From NCBI GenBank assembly GCA_023334545.1, contig JAADVB010000205.1, positions 1 through 34,906 of the forward strand: DNA of 34,906 nucleotides. Reading direction: 5' to 3'. Shown here in pieces: positions 11,054-19,770 of the stretch; the stretch's first letter is position 1; each line of letters begins with the position of its first letter. The notes beneath the pieces were generated by a model, which did no database searches, was not told the origin of the DNA, and was given only the letters and a program-made list of their open reading frames with translations. The translations under genes and the position numbers were made by a program. The DNA comes from Salisapilia sapeloensis (Eukaryota > Oomycota > Peronosporomycetes > Peronosporales > Salisapiliaceae).

Positions 11054-11116
11054 ACTCATAAACAAATGTACCTTTCGTGATGAAATAATCAATAGCTTTT
11101 CGATTGTTTCATGAGT
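11054..11116 (+). other. Imperfect stem-loop just after the reductase stop
   Basis: ACTCATAAACAA at 11054-11065 can pair with TTGTTTCATGAGT at 11104-11116, a 12-bp stem with one bulged C and a 38-nt loop. It lies immediately behind the stop codon, so it would be the start of the 3' UTR. It may be a mRNA end or stability element, or chance. Confidence 0.3.
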
Positions 11117-12190
11117 ATTCAGCGAGCATAAAGCAAGTCATATTAAATTCATTGACGGGAAAGTGCCGAGCATGTGTTAAGCCGAAGAGGCACTCGTGGT
11201 CAGAGCGAGTAGAAGAGACGAAATGATCACTTTGTCAGCTGTGACCTTGGCGCTATCAAGCGGAGGGAAGTCAGTATAGAGCAACCTTATTACTTGGACC
11301 ACGAAGCTCCACTTGCAACTTGCCCACATGACTTGGATTGACAAAAATTATACCTATCGTGGACACTCCATGTGCCCAAGTTTCAGCTTAAATTACGTGC
11401 TTTAACAAAGATATCTTTTATATGTTTATAGTATGCATTCTCTAGATGGCGCTGGCATTTTGACTGGCCATGCAGATACAGATTTCTTATGCTTGTTTTA
11501 ATACACGGTATCCTTGCTTTGCAACGAATTATATTTGTGACAATCCTCCATTTTCCGGTGTTGGGCATCTACGACCTTTGACCACCAAAATTTGTATCAT
11601 CTATTTACACATATATTAATAACTAATAAGCGACAAACGAAGCATATAGAGTTGTATACAGATGTGTGCTAAATAGGTGAGCATGGAGTAAAGATAAATT
11701 ACAACAAAACAAAACATGAATTCAGCTTTTTTGATCTCGTGACGAGATTATGGCAATCAAACTCTACTATGATCTGGCTTGTAGAAACGATATGCTGTGT
11801 CACTACGCAACAAGTATCGTATCAAATTTTTATCTCTTCTCTTTACTACTGTATGCTACATCCGCCAAGTTCGAACTGTTTTCTTACAAGGTGGAAACCT
11901 TCCGAGAAGAAAGTCTCTTTGCTATTTAATACCGGGAGATACCGAGATATGCATACTCCAGCACCACTCAAAAGACCAAATACAACTCTTCATACTCATC
12001 CAAGAGCAATGAACACAAGTACACCTCACATTAACACATCCACGTCTTAAAATGAAAGCTTTTGATTTGATTACTTTTGAAACGAACGTACTCGTATAGA
12101 CAAAGTGGACTAACACGACGTGCATGAGGCTCGAGTAAGCCGCACGTGTGCGAGTTCATGAAGCAAAGCAAAAACAGACGTCAGGATAAA
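11117..12190. other. AT-rich gene-free stretch
   Basis: About 1.07 kb between the reductase and the 3' end of the next gene, clearly richer in A+T than the coding parts. The open frames here (for example 11383-11568 minus and 11739-12050 plus) translate to Cys/Ile/Thr-rich strings with no codon bias and no recognisable motif. No tRNA cloverleaf, terminal repeats or transposase remnants were seen by eye. It probably holds 3' UTRs of the flanking convergent genes. Confidence 0.45.
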
Positions 12191-13551
12191 CTAACAAGCG
12201 ATCTGGACTTTGGCCGCGAGCTCTGCTGCCAATTCCTTCGTGCAACTCTTCTGCCCCTCTTCTTCCACTCTCTTCAATGCCGCCGCCAGATGCGCTAGCT
12301 CCAGACTATTTCAACATAGAATAAGTATCGTCCTCTTGATTATAAAGAACGAGAGACTACCTTTGCAACTGACTATCGTCTTCGGCACAATCGAGCAACA
12401 TGAAGACTGCGAATCGACTGACATCCTCGTCATCATCCTGGAGCATAGCTTCCAGTGCCTTAACGAACTCTAGTTTAAACGATGAGCAGAGGACTGCACG
12501 ACTGGCAGACACGCCACACATTTCCTTGAGACGCTTTGCCGTCTCGTAGCGATACTTGGCCAGCGTGTCGCTCAATATTTCCTCCAACAGCCACATGATC
12601 TCGTCCGTATCGACCACATCACAACTGTCAAAGAGCATATTGGAGGAGCCTCCAGACCAATCGGCCAATAGATCAAACCTAAAGCTAGTGTGAGCTTAGT
12701 AAACAGATAGAGAATGCTTATGGACGTACGCCACGTCCGATAGATCCTTCATCTCCATGTCAATCGTCCGACAGGCGCGTTTTAAATCATCTGAAAGATG
12801 CAAGAAGAGCATTTCGGAGCCATTATGCAGGTTAAAGTCGACTTGGAGCGTATCTTCAGTCGTGAGGCGATGCATGTCGACGGTAAAGTCGATCTCTTCT
12901 GCCTGCATCACTTTTTTACAACTAAATTTCCAGTTCGACACCACCGTGGCATCGACTTTGGTGGTAGTAAAAGCTGATAAAAGGACGTCTTTGACTTCTT
13001 CTGGTGTACTCGTAGTCTGGAATGACGGATTGACGCAGTGGAAACCCGTTTCTTGCCACATCGGCAGCTCGTTCGGATCTTCGACGGAGGAAGAAGAGAA
13101 GTGTGCTGGTATGCTTTTCGGGGAGAAAAAGTGGTCCATGTCACTTCCAGAGTGCATACTAAAGAGCTCTTTCGATCGGTTCGTGTCGAACGGCGTATCG
13201 TGCTATGAGGAACAGGTTCGAGATGGATGGCGTGAGAAGCTGCTGGCGGAACGAGACGCATGTTGACTTGAAAGATAGATATGTACCACAGTTTCTTGAG
13301 ATGTTGTCATGAAGGCAGCAAAGTCGGCGCGACGGTACGTGACCTCGTCTTCCTCCTCGCGACTCTATACCCATGAAAAAGTACCCAAGGTTACCAATGT
13401 ACTTTATAGAGGTTATAGCACGTCGATATGGATAAATGAGGTATCAATCGACGTGTAATTTCGTGGGGAATCGTACTTCATCCAAGACGAACTCTGCATG
13501 TTCCTGTCCATCGAGCCAGCGCTCATCTTCGTTATCGCTATAGCGGTCCAT
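12191..13551 (-). CDS. Protein of unknown function, 5 exons, 352 aa
   Basis: Exons: 13551-13477, 13364-13287, 13202-12730, 12678-12361, 12305-12191. Introns of 112, 84, 51 and 55 nt with donors GTACGA, GTACAT, GTACGT and GTAGTC. The coding total of 1059 nt is in phase. The N-terminal third is acidic and disordered (DEDE/EEED clusters). The middle (about 110-205) alternates strands and helices: a VKDVLLSAF helix, the CKKVMQAEEIDFTVDMHRL and LQVDFNLHNGSEMLFLHL strands, then a DLKRACRTIDMEM helix. This is vaguely like a KA1-type alpha/beta fold but without a kinase. The C-terminal third is all helical (HEAT-like) and ends in an Ala/Leu/Glu-rich helix. I do not recognise the family. It is divergent from the PECR-like gene with 166 bp between starts. 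Confidence 0.7.
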
Positions 13552-13717
13552 CCTTTCTCTCTTTTCTTTTTTTCTTTATACAATGCCATACCCAATCAAG
13601 TTCGAATTCCACGAAACTACTTTACAAAAGTAGTTCTACTTTTATGAAACTAACTTGAAGTTTAGTCAACACGACTTGAGGATCGCTCGTCAGTACCTCT
13701 ACTTTCCTCCCTCGATC

Positions 13718-14704
13718 ATGACGCCCATCCGCAATGCTTCAGCTCCTTCCATCTATCGACCTGACTTGTTTAAAGGAAAGGTTGCACTAGTGACTGGTGG
13801 AGGCACTGGTATTGGCAAATGCATCGCCCATGAATTGGCGTCACTCGGATGTGACGTGGTCATTGCTGCGAGGAATGAAAAGCGCTTAGAAGAAGCTGCA
13901 GAAGAGATCCGATCTCAAGTCACAGGTCAAAGAAGTCGTGACTTGACTCGTGCCATCCGTACGGTCGTGTGTGACATTCGAAAGGAAGACCAAGTGTCTG
14001 CCATGGTCGACAAGACACTCGAGTACTTTGGTCGCCTCGACTTTCTGATTAACAATGCTGGCGGCCAGTTCCGAGCTCCTGTGGAAAAGATCAGTCCGAA
14101 AGGATTTGAAGCTGTCTCCAAGCCCAATATGTATGCTTTAAGCTCTTGCTATTGCCTATAAATCACTCATATGTACATGTAGGATGGGAACGTATATGGT
14201 GACGAAGAAGGCGTATGACGCATACATGAAAGAGCATGGCGGTCGGATCGTCAATATCATCTTGGTGATCGACAAGGGGTACCCGATGATGGCTCACTCC
14301 GCCGCCGCTCGCGCCGGAATTGAGAATCTAAGCAAGTCCTTGTCCATCGAATGGGCCGCCTCGAACATCCAGATCAACAACGTTGCTCCGGTACATGCTT
14401 CCTCTCAACATCGATTCTGTCTCTCTTGCTGATTTACATGTAGGGTATCATCGTGTCCAATGGCATCCTCCAATACCCTGGCGGAGAGGCCATGTCGCAC
14501 AAGATGGCCAAGCAAGTCACAGCGGCGCAGCGTGTCGGGACGGTCGAGGAAGTGGCTGCTAGTGTCCTGTACTACCTGTCTCCTGCGACAGCGTACACGA
14601 CTGGCGAGACGATCCACGTCGACGGTGGCTGGAACCTGTACAAACCTGCGTTTGAAGTGCCGCAGCATGAGCCACCTGCAGTGTATGGCACGTCCAAGCT
14701 CTAA
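13718..14704 (+). CDS. Peroxisomal trans-2-enoyl-CoA reductase-like SDR (PECR type), 3 exons, 293 aa
   Basis: Exons 13718-14130, 14183-14390 and 14444-14704; introns of 52 and 53 nt, both ending ACATGTAG. A classical-fold short-chain dehydrogenase: TGGGTGIG at 26-33 (NADP binding), CDIRKED at about 85-91, NNAG at 112-115, then GYPMMAHSAAARAG at 170-183 and NNVAPG at 203-208. The last block and its surroundings match PECR, which reduces trans-2-enoyl-CoA with NADPH in peroxisomal chain elongation. The protein ends in SKL, the canonical PTS1, which supports a peroxisomal location. At the place where human PECR has YxxxK this protein reads ENLSK (residues 185-189): the Lys stays but the Tyr is Glu. 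The frame is open upstream to a non-ATG codon, so ATG 13718 is chosen. The 3' end is 44 bp from the convergent membrane-protein gene. Confidence 0.88.
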
Positions 14705-14748
14705 GACGATCTTTTTACGATTGAAAAATGAAAAAAAAATCTTTTGCT

Positions 14749-15709
14749 TTAACGTCGATAGTGTAGTCGTTGTCCCTGTCGCTCTTGTTCTAGTGCCTGT
14801 CGAACAGCTACTTGACCTACGACGTAGACACCACCGGCGACACCTCCGTAGATAAGCATCAAGTAGGTGGCAATGACAGCCGCAGCACCGACGATCGCAA
14901 GGAGGAAGAAGAGGAGGAAACTCACGGGGTCTGGCTGGTAGGACGAAATGACACTCCCGATCGTCACGACAAAGTAGAAGAAGGCACCGACGAGGCCGGT
15001 GGTAAAGTTCACGACGGCTGTGAATACCCAGTGCAAGATAGTGGACACGAGCTCTTCGTCTCGACCTGATAGGACGCTGAAGATCATGTTATAGAAAGTT
15101 TGTTGCTGAGCAAACACTTTGCCACGATCAAAAGCACTCCAGAAGTTAGCACGGACTTCGGAGAACCCAAAGTCAGACCAGAGACCGACTTCGGACTTGG
15201 CATCTCGCAGCATGCTTTCTCGCAACGCTTCTTGCTTGTCTACTTCGATCTTCCATTCGTCCGCGACTGGCTGTCGTTCGTGCACTTGACTTGCGTATGG
15301 CTCACGCCAGCGCCAAAACCAGACCTTGGCTTCATCTGCATAGGACTGAGCAGCTAGGTATTCTTCCAACGCATCATGGTAAGCTGGCAGGTTGGCTGCT
15401 TCGACGAGTTTGTGCTCATACTGCTTTTGCACTTCAGGCGTAATCTGGTACAAGCCTGGGAGGACGAGCATAAAGAGCAAGCCGATGATCCACAGACTGA
15501 TGCCTGCTTGGGCTTTGGGCGATTGAATCACTCGAGTGGCGACGTGCTTGGCTAGTGTCCATCCAGCATCGCCTTCTGGCGTCCTTTGCATGCGAGTATC
15601 TGTCGCAATAATGAACATATAGACTAATCAAACCATTTATAAAGTGCATACCATGATTGGGTGTTTGTGGAGGCTCAGGTCGACGTCGATAGGCACCAGA
15701 CTCGTTCAT
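14749..15709 (-). CDS. Multi-pass membrane protein of unknown function, 2 exons, 302 aa
   Basis: Exons 15709-15652 and 15599-14749, with a 52-nt intron (GTATGC...GACAG). The N-terminal 50 residues are polar (RRRPEPPQTP). A first membrane helix lies at about 52-70 (ISLWIIGLLFMLVLPGLY). A long Trp- and Glu-rich, helical, probably luminal or inter-membrane section follows to about 190 (with VWFWRWREPY). Then three hydrophobic stretches pack close together near the C terminus (TAVVNFTTGLVGAFFYFVV; FLLFFLLAIVGAAAVIATYL; IYGGVAGGVYVVG), ending in a Gln/Arg-rich tail. The layout of one early helix, a soluble section and a late 3-helix bundle is clear, but I do not recognise the family. It is divergent from the 340-aa gene; the starts are only 77 bp apart. 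Confidence 0.75.
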
Positions 15710-15786
15710 CTTTGACGGAGAAAGCCGCGTGGTCGTTCGAAAATGTACAAATCGAGCTTAGTGTTTGAAACGTATCAAATGGGTAC

Positions 15787-16809
15787 ATGGTACCGCGTTG
15801 GTACTTTGACACACTATTCTCGAATGCGAATATGCATATCCGGCTAAGTGGTGAGCAGGTACTAGAGTACTTGTGGCGAATGCCAGCACATACGAATGAA
15901 CGTCTAGTTCGAATCTACCTGGAGAGGGTCCACATTCATTGTCTCCAATCTGCATGTCGAGGATTACTGGTGAAATCAAAGACGTCACTGAGCAAAGAGA
16001 AGTGTATCCAAGCGCTATTAGCCGAGCGAAAGCGACGGCAATTAGGACAGCAAGCTGTAGTATCAAAGCCAGAAGGTAGTACCACCTATAATGGTCCATT
16101 GAGCAGTTCATATAAACGAGAGGAGACGAAAACCAAGACGGACATTACGAATCAAGTGAAGCTTCGCTTTCGATTGATTCACATCCTCTTCTCTGACAAA
16201 TTGATACACATCCCAGACCATTCCGATAGCTACTTCGCCTTTTGGAAAGAAGTGCATGCAGTATATAAAAATCCATCCTTGTTATGTGCTCCCATCGAGT
16301 CTCATCTCTTTGAAGAAGTGGACATGAGCACCATCAATGGATTCGACACGACCGAAGATACGATTCGAGCATGGCAGGAACTTGTGCAACGATATGAAAG
16401 TCTGCTCGATACAAATCGACTCGTCTATACCTCCTCTTTCTCCGAGGTTTCCAAGTACGGAAATCTGGACATTCAGTACCTCCACGAACGACAGCAGGAG
16501 AAACCAGAGCGATATCGAAGCTTACTCCTCGTCTGCATGGTCCCAGTCACCCAAACAAGAGCAGGCAATAGCAAGAGTGTAGACAGTCAAGTTAGTAAGA
16601 AAGAGACAAAGACGAATGGGAGGTTGGTCGAGTCTATGGTGCGTGTAGGTAAAGAGGCAGAGCTAGTGGAGAGTATGTGTCTAGCGGTCAAGGCAGCAGA
16701 GGACGCTGGCTGCTGTAATCCGACCGAGATAGCCGAGCTACAGAATCTAGTGAACAAGTACGTGTCTGCGTTCGACCAGCACGTCCAACAGATGAAGTGG
16801 ACGTCCTGA
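15787..16809 (+). CDS. Unknown protein, single exon, 340 aa
   Basis: An intact reading frame with codon use like its neighbours. The N-terminal 90 residues are mainly helical with aromatic and basic residues (SGEQVLEYLWRMP; a KEKCIQALLAERKRRQLG helix). A polar Ser/Lys/Thr linker follows, then a section rich in aromatic residues (LRFRLIHILFSDKLIHIPD; SYFAFWKEVHAVY), and helical C-terminal segments ending QQMKWTS. No signal peptide, membrane helix or known motif is visible. The first 80 residues could be a small DNA- or protein-binding helical domain (SAP-like), but this is guesswork. It shares a 77-bp intergenic region with the divergent membrane-protein gene and converges on the PX-domain gene, 181 bp away. 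Confidence 0.7.
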   Translation: MVPRWYFDTLFSNANMHIRLSGEQVLEYLWRMPAHTNERLVRIYLERVHIHCLQSACRGLLVKSKTSLSKEKCIQALLAERKRRQLGQQAVVSKPEGSTTYNGPLSSSYKREETKTKTDITNQVKLRFRLIHILFSDKLIHIPDHSDSYFAFWKEVHAVYKNPSLLCAPIESHLFEEVDMSTINGFDTTEDTIRAWQELVQRYESLLDTNRLVYTSSFSEVSKYGNLDIQYLHERQQEKPERYRSLLLVCMVPVTQTRAGNSKSVDSQVSKKETKTNGRLVESMVRVGKEAELVESMCLAVKAAEDAGCCNPTEIAELQNLVNKYVSAFDQHVQQMKWTS

Positions 16810-16990
16810 GCAAACGTTATCGCTCGCTACATGTCAAGTATCCTCCCAACTGCCCTGCAAGACTATACGTGCATTCCTTTTTATCTTCTTTTCGTATTAC
16901 TTTACTCTGTTCTTTAATACGCACGCCAGTCTCTGACCTCTTGCTTCGATCGCAAGCGTCAAGACGGAGCAACAATTCAACACAAACGGC

Positions 16991-18223
16991 TCATTGTCCA
17001 CAGTAGCATCCGTGCCACTTGTTCTCACAACGGCTGCAGCGACTAGCTTCACTCGCTGCACTCTCTTCACTCCTTCTCTCTCCACTTGCGATGACTCGCG
17101 ACAGTGATTGATTCACATTATCAAGTGCCAAGTACGATAAACTCATCGGCTGACTACTACCTCTCCTTCGCGTCACCACTTGCTCCGTCCCGATCTGCAT
17201 GCCAGCAATCTCGCGCTGAGTGTCGGCAATGACAGCGTTAATAGGGTAGATCCTGTCCTGGTCTTCACTGCAATAGCAATGCGTCCACTTCTGACGACAA
17301 AGAGGACACGTGTTGGTCCCAATGACCTCGTCGCTACGTGTGCTCGAGACCATGGGGGACGCCAAGGATCCATCGACAAAGCCACTACTGCCCTTGCTTG
17401 GAGTCGTGGCGCCACTACTGCCATGACTCTGTGTACCTAGTGGAGTGGAGCGTAGAGACGCAGCTTTCAGCTGCTGGTCATGATACCTCTGCGCTTCCAT
17501 GGACTGGAGGAGCGCACGAGGTGTGCGTCGACCGTTCGGAGCGTATCGAGTGGGGAAGAGAGCACTCTCGTCCTTTACGTGTAAAAAGACTTTCAGGAGG
17601 TAGTACTCTAGATAGTCTCTAGCCTGTGGACAGACGTCAAACGTGCCGTCGAGCATACAGGAGAGGAGGTGGCGGAGGAAGAGACCGAGGGAGTCCATGC
17701 GTTCCGTCACGACTGCACTCGCGGTCGAGCGTAGGAGACGTCGACGAGGGAATGGATAGCCTGCGATCTGCTGGACGAATCGGTCGCAAGCACTGCAGTG
17801 TCGCCAGGACATGACCTCAATAAGCTTTTTCCGGAGACGAAAGAAGTCCGAGTATCGTCGCTTGACGACACACTTGGCGTCCGTAATACGGTTCCGAACA
17901 CGCACCGTGTAGACGGTGAATGTCTTACTAGACTTGCGGGTATTACTAGATGTCGTCGTGGCAGAGTGCGCATGGTGGGTGGCGTGGGATGGTGAATGGG
18001 AGATGGTGGAAGACGGAGAGTGGGGTACTCGTGGCGAGATCGGACCTGGATGGAAGCCGACGTTGGTGTCACTGTCACTGAGTGACTCCAAGGATTCCTT
18101 AGAGGCCGTGATGACCACGGAAACGGATTCGTCTTCGAGCATTGATACGACAGTGCCCACTCGCTTGCTCTCGACTTGCTCACGTACCGAATGCCATTTC
18201 TTCCGTCGGCCGTCAAAAGTCAT
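16991..18223 (-). CDS. PX-domain protein with two C-terminal Cx2Cx3Wx2CYC motifs, 410 aa
   Basis: A single exon. A PX (phox homology) domain spans about 102-212: FTVYTVRVRN strand, then KRRYSDFFRLRKKL at 121-134, which carries the Arg-Arg-Tyr-Ser-Asp-Phe phosphoinositide-binding signature. The Pro-rich loop FPRRRLLRS at 158-166 follows, and the closing helices (LGLFLRHLLSCML; ARDYLEYYLL). PX domains usually bind PI3P on endosomes. Upstream is a Ser/His/Pro-rich disordered stretch. Downstream, a Ser/Gly linker leads to CPLCRQKWTHCYC at 306-318 and, at the very C terminus, CSRCENKWHGCYC at 396-408, which have identical spacing. The PX loop also carries CSAC at 143-146. The paired Cys motifs look like zinc knuckles of a kind I do not recognise. 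It is divergent from LAS1, 142 bp start to start. Confidence 0.88.
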   Translation of the reverse strand: MTFDGRRKKWHSVREQVESKRVGTVVSMLEDESVSVVITASKESLESLSDSDTNVGFHPGPISPRVPHSPSSTISHSPSHATHHAHSATTTSSNTRKSSKTFTVYTVRVRNRITDAKCVVKRRYSDFFRLRKKLIEVMSWRHCSACDRFVQQIAGYPFPRRRLLRSTASAVVTERMDSLGLFLRHLLSCMLDGTFDVCPQARDYLEYYLLKVFLHVKDESALFPTRYAPNGRRTPRALLQSMEAQRYHDQQLKAASLRSTPLGTQSHGSSGATTPSKGSSGFVDGSLASPMVSSTRSDEVIGTNTCPLCRQKWTHCYCSEDQDRIYPINAVIADTQREIAGMQIGTEQVVTRRRGSSQPMSLSYLALDNVNQSLSRVIASGERRSEESAASEASRCSRCENKWHGCYCGQ

Positions 18224-18259
18224 ACCATATTGTATATGATATAAAAGACATACAAAAAG

Positions 18260-18272
18260 TAGTATATAAAGG
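18260..18272 (+). promoter_or_regulatory. Possible TATA-like element in the PX/LAS1 divergent promoter
   Basis: GTAGTATATAAAG within the 142-bp space between the two divergent starts, about 95 bp ahead of the LAS1 ATG. A CCAAT pentamer occurs a little downstream at 18311-18315. These are short matches that could occur by chance; most oomycete genes do not rely on TATA boxes. Confidence 0.25.
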
Positions 18273-18365
18273 ATCTGGTACGCTTGTGGCGCATTAGTTA
18301 CGCCCGAGAGCCAATGAAATACGGGTCAGTTACTCTAATCTGCTTCGATTACGAACAAATTGGTG

Positions 18366-19724
18366 ATGGCCGCTCAGGTCTGGCGTCGATGGGAAGAATG
18401 GCAGCAAGTCTATAGCGACTTGTATTCGACTTGTACGGACCATTGGACGCGTGCTTTAACGAAAGTTAGTGCATGGAGAGCACGTGGAAATATACCAGTT
18501 GCTATTGACGCTGTCGCTCAATTCCGTGAATTGCAATTGCATGAACAGTTAGCACAGCGACGGACACATGCGACTGGAGTAAGTGCTCGTTCTAATATGG
18601 AACTACAGCTCATGTATGCTTCGGCAGTATTGCGTTGTGTAAATGGCGTCGTGGATGGCGCTCAGCAACGTGGTGCGTACGCTGGAGCTGTGAGCATCCT
18701 GGCCCAACGCATGGGCCTGCCGCTCTGGATTGTCGATTTACGACACGCCTCGACGCATAACCAGCTTCCGGCTCTACCTGTCCTGCGGCTTGCAGCAGAG
18801 CACCTGGTTGCATGGGCGGAAGCAAACTACTGGCGTCCACAGCAGCAACTGCTAGAGCACAATGTCCTCGGCGTCGGTCAGTATCTCATGACAGCATTGC
18901 AAGTGCCGACGGATACGATGGATGCTTTCAACGATAGTAACTTTAGTATACAAGTAGGAGTCGTGCGGCAGGTAGCTGTGTCGTTACTAGTGTTTGGTCA
19001 TCAGTACGGTGTGCAAGTCGCATCCACCGGTTTGTTATTCGTGTCCGATTGCCAGCTAGAGCAGACGCAAGACGTTCTGTCTAAACTACAAGCTCTCTGG
19101 CCTCCGTTCAGTGCTGCTTTGCTAGCAGGACTATGTCACAAGGTCCTTGCGGACACTACTGTCCAGACAGAAGTAGATAAAGCCTTGGTGTACATCGACA
19201 TGCTCCTAAGTGACGCATGGAAGCTACACCTTCCTGTCCAAGGTACCGAGCACTTGTATGTATGTGGCGCTGAGATGCTGTCACATGCTCGACAGCTCTC
19301 TTCTGCTACCTCTACGTGTATCTCACAGCTAGTTGAGAAGCTGGAGACGCATCCTGACATCGGCAATCATCGGTCTGAGGCAGAATCTGCGACCTCGGAC
19401 GGATGGAAGCTCTTGTCATCCTGGACGCCGTGCCCTCTTGGACGCTACGGGAACTGTATTCTAGACGACAATGAGCTAGAGTACTCTGTCGAATTGGACA
19501 CGAGCGCCGACAGCAGCTACGTCGATGCGTTAGACGCGACGGCAGACGAGGTGGAAGACGCTCTAGCCGACATGGATAAGGAGTACCTCGCCCATCTCGA
19601 GCACATCGTCCACGTCCGAGACGACATGATACAGGACGTCGTTCGTCGAGGTCAATCAGCAGGTCAAGTGCTCTTAGCCGAGAGTGAAGTAGAACGCATA
19701 CAGCAACAAGTAGAGATCTGGTAA
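18366..19724 (+). CDS. LAS1: LAS1-like pre-rRNA endoribonuclease, 452 aa
   Basis: Las1 cuts the ITS2 spacer of pre-rRNA together with the Grc3/Nol9 kinase during 60S subunit maturation in the nucleolus. The N-terminal HEPN domain (about 1-160) is clear: the opening W-RRWEEW helix; AWRARGNIPVAIDAV; LQLMYASAVLRCVNGVVD; then LPLWIVDLRHASTHNQLP. The last block contains the catalytic R-x4-H (Arg126 to His131, RHASTH), the signature of active HEPN nucleases. The remaining part is helical and variable, as in the family. Near the end is a SWTPCPLGRY motif of the kind that links Las1 to Grc3, followed by acidic and coiled segments. The frame opens at a TTG at 18360, but MAAQ at 18366 is the first ATG. 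The 3' end is 46 bp from the convergent HslU stop. Confidence 0.9.
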   Translation: MAAQVWRRWEEWQQVYSDLYSTCTDHWTRALTKVSAWRARGNIPVAIDAVAQFRELQLHEQLAQRRTHATGVSARSNMELQLMYASAVLRCVNGVVDGAQQRGAYAGAVSILAQRMGLPLWIVDLRHASTHNQLPALPVLRLAAEHLVAWAEANYWRPQQQLLEHNVLGVGQYLMTALQVPTDTMDAFNDSNFSIQVGVVRQVAVSLLVFGHQYGVQVASTGLLFVSDCQLEQTQDVLSKLQALWPPFSAALLAGLCHKVLADTTVQTEVDKALVYIDMLLSDAWKLHLPVQGTEHLYVCGAEMLSHARQLSSATSTCISQLVEKLETHPDIGNHRSEAESATSDGWKLLSSWTPCPLGRYGNCILDDNELEYSVELDTSADSSYVDALDATADEVEDALADMDKEYLAHLEHIVHVRDDMIQDVVRRGQSAGQVLLAESEVERIQQQVEIW

Positions 19725-19770
19725 CTCTTCTCTCGTAAACAAGAAAATATTTTCCTTGTTTTTATTCGTT

